Numbered from the stretch's first letter, positions 16,947-26,871 are shown. The stretch is 35,244 nucleotides of DNA from Planctomycetota bacterium (GCA_029777335.1 JAKOSN010000160.1:1-35244), one strand, 5' to 3'. Notes: generated from the sequence alone by a model not told the origin. Program-made: numbers and translations.

Positions 16947-17082
16947 GATAAGGACCTTCGCTGATCGCTGATGCACAGCCCCTGTTGGGCTCCGCCTTCT
17001 TGCTGCGCTTCCCCCCTCAGGCAGACATCCGTATACTGGAAGAAGTTTCATTATCGATCATGTCAGGAGTTCTGGGCCCGTT

Positions 17083-20000
17083 ATGGATAACAGCAACATC
17101 ATTATTCGTGGCGCCCGCGAACACAACCTTCGCAATGTGGATCTGGAACTCCCGCGCAATCAACTGATCGTCTTCACGGGCGTCAGCGGGTCGGGCAAGA
17201 GTTCCCTCGCGTTCGATACCCTTTATGCCGAGGGCCAGCGCCGCTATGTCGAATCGCTCTCGAGCTACGCGCGCCAGTTTCTGGGCCAGCTGCAAAAGCC
17301 CGATGTCGATTTCCTCGCCGGTCTCTCCCCTGCCATCAGTATCCAGCAAAAGACCGCCGGCCGCAACCCGCGCTCGACCGTCGGCACCATCACCGAGATT
17401 CTCGACTATCTGCGCGTCCTTTATGCCCGGGTCGGCCAGGGACATTGTCCCCAGTGCGGACGGCCCATCACAGCCCAGACGCGCGAACAGATCCTGGCCC
17501 GCATCCTGGCGCTCTCCGAGGGGACGCGATTTCTTATCCTGGCGCCCGTGGTGCGCGGGCAAAAAGGCGAGTACAAGGATCTCTTTGACGAGATGCTCCG
17601 GCGCGGCTTTGTCCGTGCCCGCGTCGATGGGCAGGTGGTGCGCCTGACCGATGATCTCAAGCTCGATCGCCGCATCAAGCACGATATCGAGATTGTGATC
17701 GATCGCCTCAAACTGGAAAACAAGATTCGCTCGCGCCTGGCCGAGGCCATCGAACAAGCGCTCACGCTCTCCGAGGGGTCCCTGATTGTCGCCGTGGAGC
17801 GACCAGCGAGTGCGGCGGACGACAGCGGCGACACCAAACCGCAAACGAGCGAGGATATTCTCCTCTCAGCGCACTACGCCTGCACTTCCTGCAACAAGAG
17901 CTACGAGCCGCCTTCCCCACAACTCTTCAGTTTTAACAGTCCACACGGGATGTGTCCGGAGTGCGACGGCCTGGGCACCTGCTACTCCTTCGATCCCGAT
18001 TTGCTGGTGCCCGATCCCAATCTGAGCTTCTACAACGGGGCGATTCCCCTTGTGGGCAAACTCCCCGGGATGGGCCGCTGGCGCCGCCACATCTTCGAGG
18101 GGGTGGCAAAAACCCTCACTATCGATCTGAAAACCCCGTGGAAAAATCTGCCGGAAGCCCATCGCCAACTGCTGCTGATGGGAAGCGGATCGACGCACAT
18201 CACCTTTGAATGGAAGCAACGTGGCGGCAGTGTGTGGAAGCATGGTGGGCAGTGGGAAGGGATCGTGCCGCAACTGCTGAGCAGTTTCAAGAAGACAGCC
18301 GCCGGCCCGCGCCGCCTGCAACTCGAAAAATACATGCGCATCATGCGCTGTCCGTCGTGTCAGGGGCAACGACTCAATCCCCAGGCCCGCGCGGTGCGCG
18401 TGGGCGGGAAGACACTGGTCGAGGCGTGCGCCATGCCGGTCGGGGATCTGGGCGCATGGCTCGCTCCCGTGGACGGCGCCCTGGAAAAAAGCTTCACCCC
18501 GCTGCAACACACCATCGCCGCCGAGGTGCTCAAGGAACTTCGCGGACGCATCGGCTTTCTGCTCAACGTCGGTCTGCACTATCTCTCGCTCGATCGCAGT
18601 GCACCCACGCTCTCCGGCGGAGAGGCCCAGCGTATTCGCCTGGCGGGGCAGATTGGCTGCGGACTGGTGGGCGTCCTCTACATTCTCGATGAACCAAGTA
18701 TCGGTCTCCATCCGCGCGACAATGAACGCCTGCTCCGCAGCCTGGAGCGCTTGCGTGACATGGGCAATACCGTGATCGTCGTTGAACACGATGAGGACAC
18801 GATGCGGGCGGCCGACTATCTGGTCGATTTTGGCCCCGGCCCCGGGGTACGCGGCGGGCAGGTGGTGGCCGCCGGCTCCTACGCCGAGGTGGTCCATCAC
18901 CCCGCGAGTCTCACCGGACATTATCTCTCTGGAAAGAAGCAAATCCCCATCCCCGCGCAGCGCCGCCAGGGAAATGGCAAGAAGGTAGTGGTCCGGGGCG
19001 CACGTCATCACAATCTCAAGAACATCGACGTGGAATTTCCGCTCGGCCTCTTTATCTGCGTCACCGGCGTGAGCGGATCGGGGAAAAGCTCGCTCGTCAA
19101 CGACATCCTCAAGGAAGGGCTGTTGCAGCGCTACGGCAAGCGCGCTGGGGAGGACGACGACACGGAAGAGCCGGGTGCTCCGCGCACGCGCCTGGTCGGC
19201 GCCCACGACAGCATCCTTGGGACCGAACTGCTGGACAAGGTGATCGACATCGATCAGACCCCGATCGGCCGCACCCCGCGCTCCAACCCTGCCACATACA
19301 TCAAGGTGTTCGATGAGATTCGCAGCCGCTTTGCCGAGTTGCCCGAGGCCAAGGTACGCGGCTACAAGCCGGGGCGCTTTAGCTTCAACAAGCCGGGCGG
19401 ACGCTGCGAGGCGTGTGAGGGCAACGGCTCGAATCGCCTGGAGATGGATTTTCTCGCCGATGTGTGGGTCACGTGCCCGGTGTGCGAGGGACGTCGCTTC
19501 AATCGCGAAACGCTCCAGGTGCGTTACAAGGGCAAAAGCGTGCGCGATGTGCTCGAAATGGATGTGCAGGAAGCCCTCGTGCACTTCGAGAATCTGCCAC
19601 GCATTCGCGGCATGCTCCAAACCTTGCATGATGTCGGTCTTGATTATCTCAAATTAGGACAGGCGTCGCCCACGCTCTCGGGCGGCGAGGCGCAGCGCAT
19701 CAAGCTGGCGCGCGAGTTGTGCCGGCGCGCCACGGGACGCACGCTCTACATCCTCGATGAACCGACGACGGGGTTGCACTTCGACGACATCGAAAAACTG
19801 CTCAAGGTGCTGCACGGCTTTGTCGAGGCAGGCAACACCGTGGTGGTGATCGAGCACAACCTCGACGTGATCAAGACCGCCGACTGGCTGATCGACCTGG
19901 GACCCGAGGGCGGCAGCGGCGGGGGGACGATGGTGATTGCAGGTACACCCGAAGCGGTGGCGCGCTGTCCCTCGTCGTACACGGGGCAGGCGCTGCAGAA

Positions 20001-23000
20001 GGTGCTGCAAGGTCCGCCGACGCCTCCGCCGCGCACGGGCGGGAAGAAGGCCAGGAAGCGCGCCCGCGTGGTCGAGGAGATTGCATCGCTCCGCGTGGAG
20101 GGTGCCCAGCAGCACAATTTGAAGAATGTCACCGTGGACCTCCCGCGCGAACAGATGACGGTCTGTTGCGGGCCAAGCGGGTCGGGGAAGAGTTCGCTGG
20201 CGCTCGATACCATCTATGCCGAGGGCCAGCGCCGCTACCTCGAATCCCTGTCCAGTTATGCCCGCCAGTTTCTGGGGCAGATGCAGAAACCGCGTGTGGA
20301 ACATGTCAGCGGGCTGTCACCGGCCATCAGTATCGAGCAGAAGACGACCAGCAAGAGTCCGCGTTCAACGGTCGGCACGGTGACCGAGATCTACGATTAT
20401 CTGCGCATTCTCTATGCGCGCATGGGACATCCGTACTGTCCGGCGTGTCAGATCCCCGTGGGAACGCAGACCGCCGATGAGATCATCGACAAGATTCTCG
20501 GCCTTCCCGAGGGGAGCAAGCTCTACCTGATGGCGCCCCTGGAACGACGAGGGCAGGAGAAATACGAGACTCTTTGGGACGAGATTCGCCGGGGGGGATA
20601 CGTTCGTTTGCGCGTCGATGGCCAGTCCTACAGCGTGGATGAACCGCCCAGCATCGATCACCGCCGCCAGCACGTGGTCGAAATCGTGGTCGATCGGGTG
20701 CTGATTCGGCAGCAAACCGGGGATGCGGCACGCTCGCTGCGAACCCGCGTGGCCGATGCGGTGGAAACGGCGCTCGATCTGGGACGCGGCGTGATGCACG
20801 TGGCCCATGTCGAGGAGGGGAAGGCGGAGCCACAATGGCGCGTGGAGAAATACAGCCAGCACTTCGCCTGTGATCGCTGTGGCCGCAGTTTCGAGCGTCT
20901 CAATCCGCACCACTTCTCCTTTAACAGTCCGCTTGGGTGGTGCCCGACCTGCCAGGGCCTGGGGGTACAGAAAGGTGCCAACTCAGGGCTGCTCATTCGC
21001 GATGTCAAACGCTCGTTGCGTCAGGGGGCGCTAAGCGAATGGCCGGATCTGAGTGAGAAAAGCGAGTTTCTCCCCTTCGCCGAGGCGCTGGCCCGGCAGG
21101 GCGGCTTTTCGCTCGATACGCCCTTCGAGGAACTCTCCGCTGAGCAACAGCGACTCCTGCTGCACGGGAGCGGCGAGGAGTGGATCGCCCTGCATGAACC
21201 GGCTCCTGCCGAGAAACGCCCTCGTTCGCGCAGGGGAAGTGCCGAGACTCCCGCTTCCCCTCCGCCGGTGCGTTTCCAGTACAAGGGCCTCTTCCCGGCA
21301 CTCGATGAAGCGGCGCGCGTCAGCTTTGTGTATCGGCAGCGCCTGGCGCACCTGGTCGATGAGGTGCCCTGCCTGACATGTCAGGGTTCGCGGTTGCGCG
21401 ACGATGCGGCCGCCAGCCGTTTTGAGGGGAAAACGCTCCAGGAACTCTGTCAACTCCCGCTCGCGGAAACGCTCACCCTGTTCCAGGGGTTGAAGCTGAG
21501 CAGAGCCCAGCAACAGGTGGCGGGCGAGTTGCTGCGCGAGATCATCAATCGCCTGCAATTCCTGGTCGATGTTGGCCTCGACTATCTGACGTTGGGGCGG
21601 TCAGCGCCGACGCTCTCGGGCGGGGAGTCGCAGCGCATTCGCCTGGCCAGCCAGATCGGCTCGGGGTTGACCGGCGTGCTCTACGTTCTCGACGAACCAA
21701 CGATCGGCCTGCATCCGCGTGACAATCGCCGCCTTTTGCAGGCCTTGCAGAAACTCCGCAACCTGGGGAACACCCTGGTGCTGGTGGAGCACGATCGCGA
21801 GGTGATCGCCTCCGCCGATTATCTGCTCGATTTTGGGCCAGGCGCCGGGGAACGCGGCGGCGAGATCACCGCGCGGGGAACTCCCAAACAGGTGCTGCGC
21901 GCCCGGACCTCGCTGACCGGCCAGTATCTCTCGGGAAAGAAGGCGATCCCCATCCCCACGCAAAGGCGCGTGCAGGTTGGTAAGCATGCTCCCCTGCTGA
22001 TTGTGAAGGGAGCGCGCCAGCACAATCTGCGCAATCTCGATGTCGCCTTTCCGCTCGGCTGTTTCGTGGCGGTCACGGGGGTGAGCGGTTCGGGGAAAAG
22101 CTCGCTCGTCCACGAGGTGCTCTACAACACCCTGGCGCGCAAGCTCCATCGCGCCCACACCACCGGAGCGGCGCACGATGAGGTGCTCGGGCTGGAGCAC
22201 ATCGACAAGGTGATCAACGTCGATCAGGACCCGATTGGCAACACCCCGAGTTCCAACCCGGCGACGTACACGGGCGTCTTCGATCTGGTGCGTCAGCTGT
22301 TCGCGCGTCTGCCGGAGGCCAAGGTGCGCGGCTATCAACCGCAGCGCTTCAGCTTCAACAAGGAAGGGGGCCGCTGCGAGGCGTGTGAGGGCAATGGCCA
22401 GAAGCGCATCGAGATGCATTTTCTCCCCGATGTGTGGGTGGAATGCGATGTCTGCGATGGCAAGCGCTACAACCCGGAAACGTTGGCGGTCCTCTACAAG
22501 GGCAAGAGCATCAGCGATGTGCTGGCGATGAGCGTGGGTGAGGCGCTCGAACTCTTTGGCAACATTCCCAAGATTCGCAAGGTGCTGCAAACGCTGGCAG
22601 ATGTCGGCCTCGATTATCTGTCGCTGGGACAGGCCGCCCCCACGCTCTCGGGCGGCGAGGCGCAGCGGGTGAAACTGGCCGCCGAACTGGCACGGCCCAA
22701 TACGGGGCGCACCATCTATCTGCTCGATGAGCCCACCACCGGGCTGCACTTCGACGATATCCAGAAGTTGCTCGAAGTGTTACATCGCCTGGTGGATCTG
22801 GGGAATACCGTCATTGTGGTGGAACACAACCTCGATGTGATGAAAACCGCCGACTGGATTGTGGATCTCGGCCCGGAAGCCGGCGCTGGCGGAGGGTTGG
22901 TGGTAGCGCAGGGTACGCCCGAGGCGGTGGTGCACGGACAGTGGCAATCGCTGGGAGCCCTCGATCCTGGCGTCGCTCCCCCCGAGCGCGTCTCGCACAC

Positions 23001-24084
23001 CGCTCCGTTGCTGGCCGAGGCACTGGCCGCGGGGCCGTATGCCGAACGACAACGTTATGATCCGCTCGCCCTGGAAGCACCACGTGCCGACGACATCGAT
23101 CTGGAGAAGGTGGGCCAGGATGCCGCCATGCCCTGGACCGCCGACGGGCGACGCTGGCACACCCAGCAGCGCGTCACCACGGAGGGGAAGGCGATTCGCT
23201 GGGAAGGCGCCCTCCTCGACTGGCTGGAAGAGAAGATCCACCAGCTCGGGCCGTTCAGCGACACCAACTGGAATCATCGTTCGGTAGTCGAGATCGCTGC
23301 GCCGGTCAAGAGCCAGGGGTGGTTCCTCCACGCCATGACCGGGCAAGAGTGGCTGTTGCGCCTGGTCTTCCGGGTGGGCCGAAACACCTTCACCCAGAAC
23401 GAGCTGGTCCAATCGCTCGGCATCAAACCACTCAACGAGACCGAAGGACTCCAGGTCTACAGCAACGAGGAACGCGTCTGGGTGACCAATCACAAGGGCC
23501 CCTGGCAGTCGGTCACGTTGCTGGTCCACCGCCAGAGCGAAATCGCCACTCCCGCGTTCGACGCCTTTCTGAAAAAAGCCAACGCGTCGTTCCGCGCCAC
23601 CATTCAGCGCTTGCAGACACGCCCCGAGGATGTCATGCCCTGGAAGGTCAATGGCGAGCGCTGGCATCTCAGCGACAAGGGGTTCCCGGCTGGGAAGAAG
23701 GTTCTCTGGGATCGGGGCGTGTTGCCCCAGTTGCTGGCCCTGGTGCGCAAGGCAGTGCCCGAGGTCGAAGTGACCTGGGAGAGTCGCGATACCATCACCC
23801 TGCGCGTGCCGGATGTGAAGCGTGGCTGGGCTCAATGGCGCACCAAGGACAATGAAGCTCTTATCTGTCGCTTTCTTGGCAAACGCGGGCAGTTTAATCT
23901 GGCGCAGATCGAGGGGCTGGGGATCGAGCCAGGGTTGAATGGGGAGCGCAGTGATGGCGAGGTGCTGCAGCTGGCGTTTCGCGAGCCGGGCCACCTCCAC
24001 CCAGAACGCCTGCAGAATCTCTTTCGCCAGCACCTCGCCGGGTTCCGTGAACTCTTTGGCAGGAGCACCAACGGGGACGAGTAA
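17083..24084 (+). CDS. uvrA: Tandem-fused double UvrA (excinuclease ABC subunit A) with duplicated C-terminal domain
   Basis: UvrA recognises bulky DNA damage with UvrB in nucleotide excision repair. A usual UvrA has ~940 residues and two ABC ATPase sites; this one has 2333 residues and four. Walker A motifs are near residues 33, 662, 1030 and 1666, with LSGGE(A/S)QRI/V signatures near 510, 865, 1510 and 1853. Each unit keeps its zinc modules (for example CTSCNKSYEPP...CPECDGLG and RCEACEGNG...CPVCEGRRFN). All four sites look intact. Canonical UvrA works as a dimer, so one chain could form a covalent pseudo-dimer; this is inference. Residues ~2016-2333 hold two copies of an extra domain beginning MPWxxxGxRWH. 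ATG 17083 is the only in-frame start here. A TATACT at 17032 may be its -10. The stop overlaps the next gene by 1 nt (TAATG). Confidence 0.97.
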   Translation: MDNSNIIIRGAREHNLRNVDLELPRNQLIVFTGVSGSGKSSLAFDTLYAEGQRRYVESLSSYARQFLGQLQKPDVDFLAGLSPAISIQQKTAGRNPRSTVGTITEILDYLRVLYARVGQGHCPQCGRPITAQTREQILARILALSEGTRFLILAPVVRGQKGEYKDLFDEMLRRGFVRARVDGQVVRLTDDLKLDRRIKHDIEIVIDRLKLENKIRSRLAEAIEQALTLSEGSLIVAVERPASAADDSGDTKPQTSEDILLSAHYACTSCNKSYEPPSPQLFSFNSPHGMCPECDGLGTCYSFDPDLLVPDPNLSFYNGAIPLVGKLPGMGRWRRHIFEGVAKTLTIDLKTPWKNLPEAHRQLLLMGSGSTHITFEWKQRGGSVWKHGGQWEGIVPQLLSSFKKTAAGPRRLQLEKYMRIMRCPSCQGQRLNPQARAVRVGGKTLVEACAMPVGDLGAWLAPVDGALEKSFTPLQHTIAAEVLKELRGRIGFLLNVGLHYLSLDRSAPTLSGGEAQRIRLAGQIGCGLVGVLYILDEPSIGLHPRDNERLLRSLERLRDMGNTVIVVEHDEDTMRAADYLVDFGPGPGVRGGQVVAAGSYAEVVHHPASLTGHYLSGKKQIPIPAQRRQGNGKKVVVRGARHHNLKNIDVEFPLGLFICVTGVSGSGKSSLVNDILKEGLLQRYGKRAGEDDDTEEPGAPRTRLVGAHDSILGTELLDKVIDIDQTPIGRTPRSNPATYIKVFDEIRSRFAELPEAKVRGYKPGRFSFNKPGGRCEACEGNGSNRLEMDFLADVWVTCPVCEGRRFNRETLQVRYKGKSVRDVLEMDVQEALVHFENLPRIRGMLQTLHDVGLDYLKLGQASPTLSGGEAQRIKLARELCRRATGRTLYILDEPTTGLHFDDIEKLLKVLHGFVEAGNTVVVIEHNLDVIKTADWLIDLGPEGGSGGGTMVIAGTPEAVARCPSSYTGQALQKVLQGPPTPPPRTGGKKARKRARVVEEIASLRVEGAQQHNLKNVTVDLPREQMTVCCGPSGSGKSSLALDTIYAEGQRRYLESLSSYARQFLGQMQKPRVEHVSGLSPAISIEQKTTSKSPRSTVGTVTEIYDYLRILYARMGHPYCPACQIPVGTQTADEIIDKILGLPEGSKLYLMAPLERRGQEKYETLWDEIRRGGYVRLRVDGQSYSVDEPPSIDHRRQHVVEIVVDRVLIRQQTGDAARSLRTRVADAVETALDLGRGVMHVAHVEEGKAEPQWRVEKYSQHFACDRCGRSFERLNPHHFSFNSPLGWCPTCQGLGVQKGANSGLLIRDVKRSLRQGALSEWPDLSEKSEFLPFAEALARQGGFSLDTPFEELSAEQQRLLLHGSGEEWIALHEPAPAEKRPRSRRGSAETPASPPPVRFQYKGLFPALDEAARVSFVYRQRLAHLVDEVPCLTCQGSRLRDDAAASRFEGKTLQELCQLPLAETLTLFQGLKLSRAQQQVAGELLREIINRLQFLVDVGLDYLTLGRSAPTLSGGESQRIRLASQIGSGLTGVLYVLDEPTIGLHPRDNRRLLQALQKLRNLGNTLVLVEHDREVIASADYLLDFGPGAGERGGEITARGTPKQVLRARTSLTGQYLSGKKAIPIPTQRRVQVGKHAPLLIVKGARQHNLRNLDVAFPLGCFVAVTGVSGSGKSSLVHEVLYNTLARKLHRAHTTGAAHDEVLGLEHIDKVINVDQDPIGNTPSSNPATYTGVFDLVRQLFARLPEAKVRGYQPQRFSFNKEGGRCEACEGNGQKRIEMHFLPDVWVECDVCDGKRYNPETLAVLYKGKSISDVLAMSVGEALELFGNIPKIRKVLQTLADVGLDYLSLGQAAPTLSGGEAQRVKLAAELARPNTGRTIYLLDEPTTGLHFDDIQKLLEVLHRLVDLGNTVIVVEHNLDVMKTADWIVDLGPEAGAGGGLVVAQGTPEAVVHGQWQSLGALDPGVAPPERVSHTAPLLAEALAAGPYAERQRYDPLALEAPRADDIDLEKVGQDAAMPWTADGRRWHTQQRVTTEGKAIRWEGALLDWLEEKIHQLGPFSDTNWNHRSVVEIAAPVKSQGWFLHAMTGQEWLLRLVFRVGRNTFTQNELVQSLGIKPLNETEGLQVYSNEERVWVTNHKGPWQSVTLLVHRQSEIATPAFDAFLKKANASFRATIQRLQTRPEDVMPWKVNGERWHLSDKGFPAGKKVLWDRGVLPQLLALVRKAVPEVEVTWESRDTITLRVPDVKRGWAQWRTKDNEALICRFLGKRGQFNLAQIEGLGIEPGLNGERSDGEVLQLAFREPGHLHPERLQNLFRQHLAGFRELFGRSTNGDE

Positions 24085-25016
24085 TGGACCGATGCACAGG
24101 CTCCGAGGCAGTCGAGATCGCCCCGGCGCGGCCGGAGGAGTGGGAGAGCGCATTTCGCCTCGTCTTTCAGAGTTGCAGTCCCCTGGTCCAGAGAACGCGC
24201 GTCCAGAGCGCCCTGCAGCTGCTGGGCGAGGGCGCCCTCGATCCCGAAGGGTTGTTTGTGGCGCGGCGCGACAACCAACTGCTTGGGGCGCTGGTGTGCA
24301 TGCGCGTCCCTGGAGCCACCGGGTTGGTCTGGCCGCCTCAGGCCCGCGCCGGTTCCGCACAGATCGACGTGGAGGATCGCCTTACCCGCCAGGCCAGCAC
24401 CTGGCTGCGCCAGCAGGGCGTGCGGCTTGGCCAGGCGCTGCTCACCGAGCAGGAACGGACGCAGGGCCAGGCGCTGGAACGAGGCGGATTTCGCTACCTG
24501 ACACGGCTGTGGTATCTGCATCATTGCCAGCGTCTTCCGAATCCGAGCGCGGGTGCTCCTCCCCGTTTGACGATTCATCCCTATCGGCCGGAGGTGTACG
24601 AACGCTTCCATACCACCCTGCTGCGCACCTATGAAGGAACGCTCGATTTTCCGGAGATTAGCGGAGTGCGCACCCTGGAGCAGATTCTCGAGGGGCATCG
24701 CTCGGAGGGGCGCTTCGAGCCGGAATTCTGGTGGCTGGCCTGTGACGGGGATCGTCCGGTGGGCGTCTTGCTGGCGACGCCCCTGGATACAGGCACCTGG
24801 GATGTGGCGTACACCGGGATCGTTCCCGAGGCACGCAGGCGCGGCCTGGGACGTGAACTGTTGCTCAGTGCACTCCGTTCGGCACACGCTCAGGGGGTGA
24901 CGGAAGTTCAGCTCGCCGTCGATGAACGCAATCAGCCAGCGTGGAACCTCTATCGACGTCTCGGTTTTGAGCCTTTCGATCAGCGCCATGTCTTTCTGGC
25001 GATCTGGCCCTCCTGA
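24084..25016 (+). CDS. GNAT-family N-acetyltransferase (double-domain)
   Basis: The 310-residue protein ends in a clear GNAT domain of about residues 165-310. It has FWWLACDGDRPVGVLLATPLDTGTWDVAYTGIVPEARRRGLGRELLLSALRSA, where RRRGLG is the acetyl-CoA pyrophosphate loop, followed by LAVDERNQPAWNLYRRLGFEPF. The N-terminal half (residues 10-150) reads like a degenerate second GNAT copy (LFVARRDNQLLGALVCMRVPG; ALERGGFRY), a layout seen in mycothiol-synthase-like and other tandem GNATs. Substrate is unknown. ATG 24084 overlaps the uvrA stop by one base, so it is probably translated by re-initiation after uvrA, which hints at a shared stress or repair context. It ends before a GC-rich hairpin. Confidence 0.88.
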   Translation: MDRCTGSEAVEIAPARPEEWESAFRLVFQSCSPLVQRTRVQSALQLLGEGALDPEGLFVARRDNQLLGALVCMRVPGATGLVWPPQARAGSAQIDVEDRLTRQASTWLRQQGVRLGQALLTEQERTQGQALERGGFRYLTRLWYLHHCQRLPNPSAGAPPRLTIHPYRPEVYERFHTTLLRTYEGTLDFPEISGVRTLEQILEGHRSEGRFEPEFWWLACDGDRPVGVLLATPLDTGTWDVAYTGIVPEARRRGLGRELLLSALRSAHAQGVTEVQLAVDERNQPAWNLYRRLGFEPFDQRHVFLAIWPS

Positions 25017-25102
25017 GCCGGGCGGCGCAGCCTGGGACGGTCAGAGCAGATGGCGCAAACGGGGATGTTGTGTGTAGCAGGGTTGCTCTACCGAGCGTAC
25101 TG

Positions 25103-25137
25103 GCGCGCGCCGGAGGAATCGTCCTCCCTTCGCGCGC
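25103..25137. terminator. GC-rich hairpin between the acetyltransferase gene and dnaA
   Basis: GCGCGCG (25103-25109) pairs with CGCGCGC (25131-25137), and inside it GGAGGA (25112-25117) pairs with TCCTCC (25122-25127) around an ATCG loop. There is no U-tract. It may end the uvrA-GNAT transcript or act as a leader structure of dnaA. Confidence 0.4.
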
Positions 25138-25254
25138 AAATCGGTTGGCAAGTCGCGCCGCACGGTTTAAGCTTTCCACACTCCGAGCCGGATCCGCCTT
25201 GTCGGGCCTTCCCTCCCGCGGGGCGAAAAATCCTCTCTTGCGACCTTGTTCCGC

Positions 25255-26853
25255 ATGCACCCTGACGCCAGGAAGGTGCGTTGGGGGGAGGTAGATCCGT
25301 TGATCGCCAGTGACCGCAAGGTCGTGGCTGCACTGAGAGACGCCATTGCTCAGCGCATCGGGGAGCCACGCTACAAGCTCTGGTTTGAAGGCCACACCAA
25401 GTTCAGCTGGGACGAACAACAGCTGACCGTGGGCGTGCCCAATCGCCACTTTGAAGAGTGGTTGCACAAGACGTTTCATCATGCCGTGGAAGCTGCGGCG
25501 GAAGAGGTCTTCGGGCAACCGTTGCAAGTACGCTTCACCATCGATCCCGAACTCTTCCAGGCCGCGCGCCAGGAACAGGCCGAAGCGAAGCAAGCGCGGC
25601 CGGAGGAGCCTGCCCCCAAAGCGCAGGCCACTCGGACCGCCCGTGCCAGCGCCAAGACCGCTCCGGTCGCTCCCGAGCCGATCCCTGAGGAGCCCACGCC
25701 GACGGGGCGCAGCGCCAAGCGCCAACAGCCCCCGGCTCCCGAACCGCCCCCGCAACCACGACCCGAGAAACCGACGCGCGGCACTCTCTTCGACATGCAG
25801 AACCATCGTCGCACCCGGCGCTGGCGCAGGCTCGAAGAGTTCGTTGTGGGCGCCTGCAATCGAGTGGCGCATGCCTCTGCGCTCAGCGTGGTCGAGGCGC
25901 CGGGCGAGTCCGGCAATCCGCTCGTTCTGCACGGCTCGGTCGGCACCGGCAAGACCCATCTGCTCGAAGGAATCTATGTGGGGTTGCGGCGCAGTCATCC
26001 CGACTGGCGCATCTGCTATGTGACCGCCGAGGATTTCACCAACCGTTTTGTGCAGGCGATGCGCCTGGGCAAGCTGAGCGGATTCCGCAAATATTTCCGC
26101 GATTGCGATGCCTTGCTCATCGACGACCTGAACTTCCTCGCCACCAAGAAGGCGACTCAGGAAGAGTTCCTGCATACCTTTGATGTTCTGTTGTCGGACG
26201 GCAAACAGATGGTGCTGACCTGCGATTGCCACCCGCGCCTGGCGGACGACTTCACCCCCGAACTCACCGATCGTCTGCTCGGTGGGGCAGTGTGGGGGCT
26301 GATGCCTCCGGACAGCGACACCCGCCTGGCGCTTCTGCGTGCTCGGGTCGGCCAGCGCGGGGAGGTGCTGATTGCCGACGAGGTGCTCCGCTATCTGGCC
26401 AGTCAGCTGCGGGGTAACGTGCGCGAACTGGAAGGAGCCCTGAATAGCCTGCGCCACTTCAGCCGGGTGGCGGGCAAGCCGATCGATATGGCGCTGGCGC
26501 GCGAAGCGCTGGGAGAACTCCTGCGCCATGCCGTGCGCGTGGTCAAGCTGGACGATATCGATCTGGCGGTCTGCAAGGTGCTGCGTTTGCCCAACGGCGC
26601 GCTGCAATCGAAGCAGCGGGCGTGGGCAGTCAGTCATCCGCGCATGGTGGCGATGTATCTGGCACGGAAGCACACGGCGAGCGCCTACAACGAGATCGGC
26701 CAGCACTTTGGTGGGCGCAACCACAGTACCGCGGTCGCCGCCGAAAAGAAGGTCCGGCAGTGGCTGGAGTCCAACGGTGAATTGCTGCTCGGCGAGCGCA
26801 CCCTGCGCGTGCGCGAGGTGATCGAGTCGGCCGAGCGCGAGTTGCTGCGCTAA
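25255..26853 (+). CDS. dnaA: Chromosomal replication initiator protein DnaA
   Basis: DnaA binds and melts the origin and loads the replicative helicase. All domains are present in ~532 residues. The N-terminal domain (about 15-105) includes YKLWFEGHTKFSW. A long Pro/Ala/Glu linker spans about 110-185. The AAA+ domain carries Walker A GSVGTGKTHLL, Walker B DALLIDDLNFLATKKATQEEFLHTFD, and RGNVRELEGALN. The C-terminal helix-turn-helix has ARKHTASAYNEIGQHFGGRNHSTAVAAEKKV, which contacts DnaA boxes. Start choice is open. ATG 25255 has no ribosome-binding site, whereas TTG 25300 lies 8 nt after GGGGGGAGG and would begin at ASDRKVV. dnaN, recF and gyrB are not adjacent, and no DnaA-box cluster was seen nearby, so this need not mark the origin. 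The gene ends at a strong intrinsic terminator. Confidence 0.95.
   Translation: MHPDARKVRWGEVDPLIASDRKVVAALRDAIAQRIGEPRYKLWFEGHTKFSWDEQQLTVGVPNRHFEEWLHKTFHHAVEAAAEEVFGQPLQVRFTIDPELFQAARQEQAEAKQARPEEPAPKAQATRTARASAKTAPVAPEPIPEEPTPTGRSAKRQQPPAPEPPPQPRPEKPTRGTLFDMQNHRRTRRWRRLEEFVVGACNRVAHASALSVVEAPGESGNPLVLHGSVGTGKTHLLEGIYVGLRRSHPDWRICYVTAEDFTNRFVQAMRLGKLSGFRKYFRDCDALLIDDLNFLATKKATQEEFLHTFDVLLSDGKQMVLTCDCHPRLADDFTPELTDRLLGGAVWGLMPPDSDTRLALLRARVGQRGEVLIADEVLRYLASQLRGNVRELEGALNSLRHFSRVAGKPIDMALAREALGELLRHAVRVVKLDDIDLAVCKVLRLPNGALQSKQRAWAVSHPRMVAMYLARKHTASAYNEIGQHFGGRNHSTAVAAEKKVRQWLESNGELLLGERTLRVREVIESAERELLR
25283..25302 (+). promoter_or_regulatory. Ribosome-binding site pointing to a TTG start of dnaA
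   Basis: GGGGGGAGG at 25283-25291 is followed after 8 nt by the in-frame TTG at 25300-25302. This is the only Shine-Dalgarno-like site in the region, so the real N-terminus may be 15 residues shorter than the ATG 25255 version. Rare start codons are common for dnaA and would lower its translation. Confidence 0.5.
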
Positions 26854-26871
26854 GCACGGACAGGCCGAGCG

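Noticed and set aside
25017..25254. Replication origin next to dnaA
   Set aside because: No cluster of TTATNCACA-like sites and no clear A/T-rich unwinding region; dnaA alone is not evidence in this group.
24865..26724. Long minus-strand frame opposite dnaA
   Set aside because: A shadow of dnaA and the acetyltransferase gene in G+C-rich sequence; its residues are low-complexity and no domain is visible.
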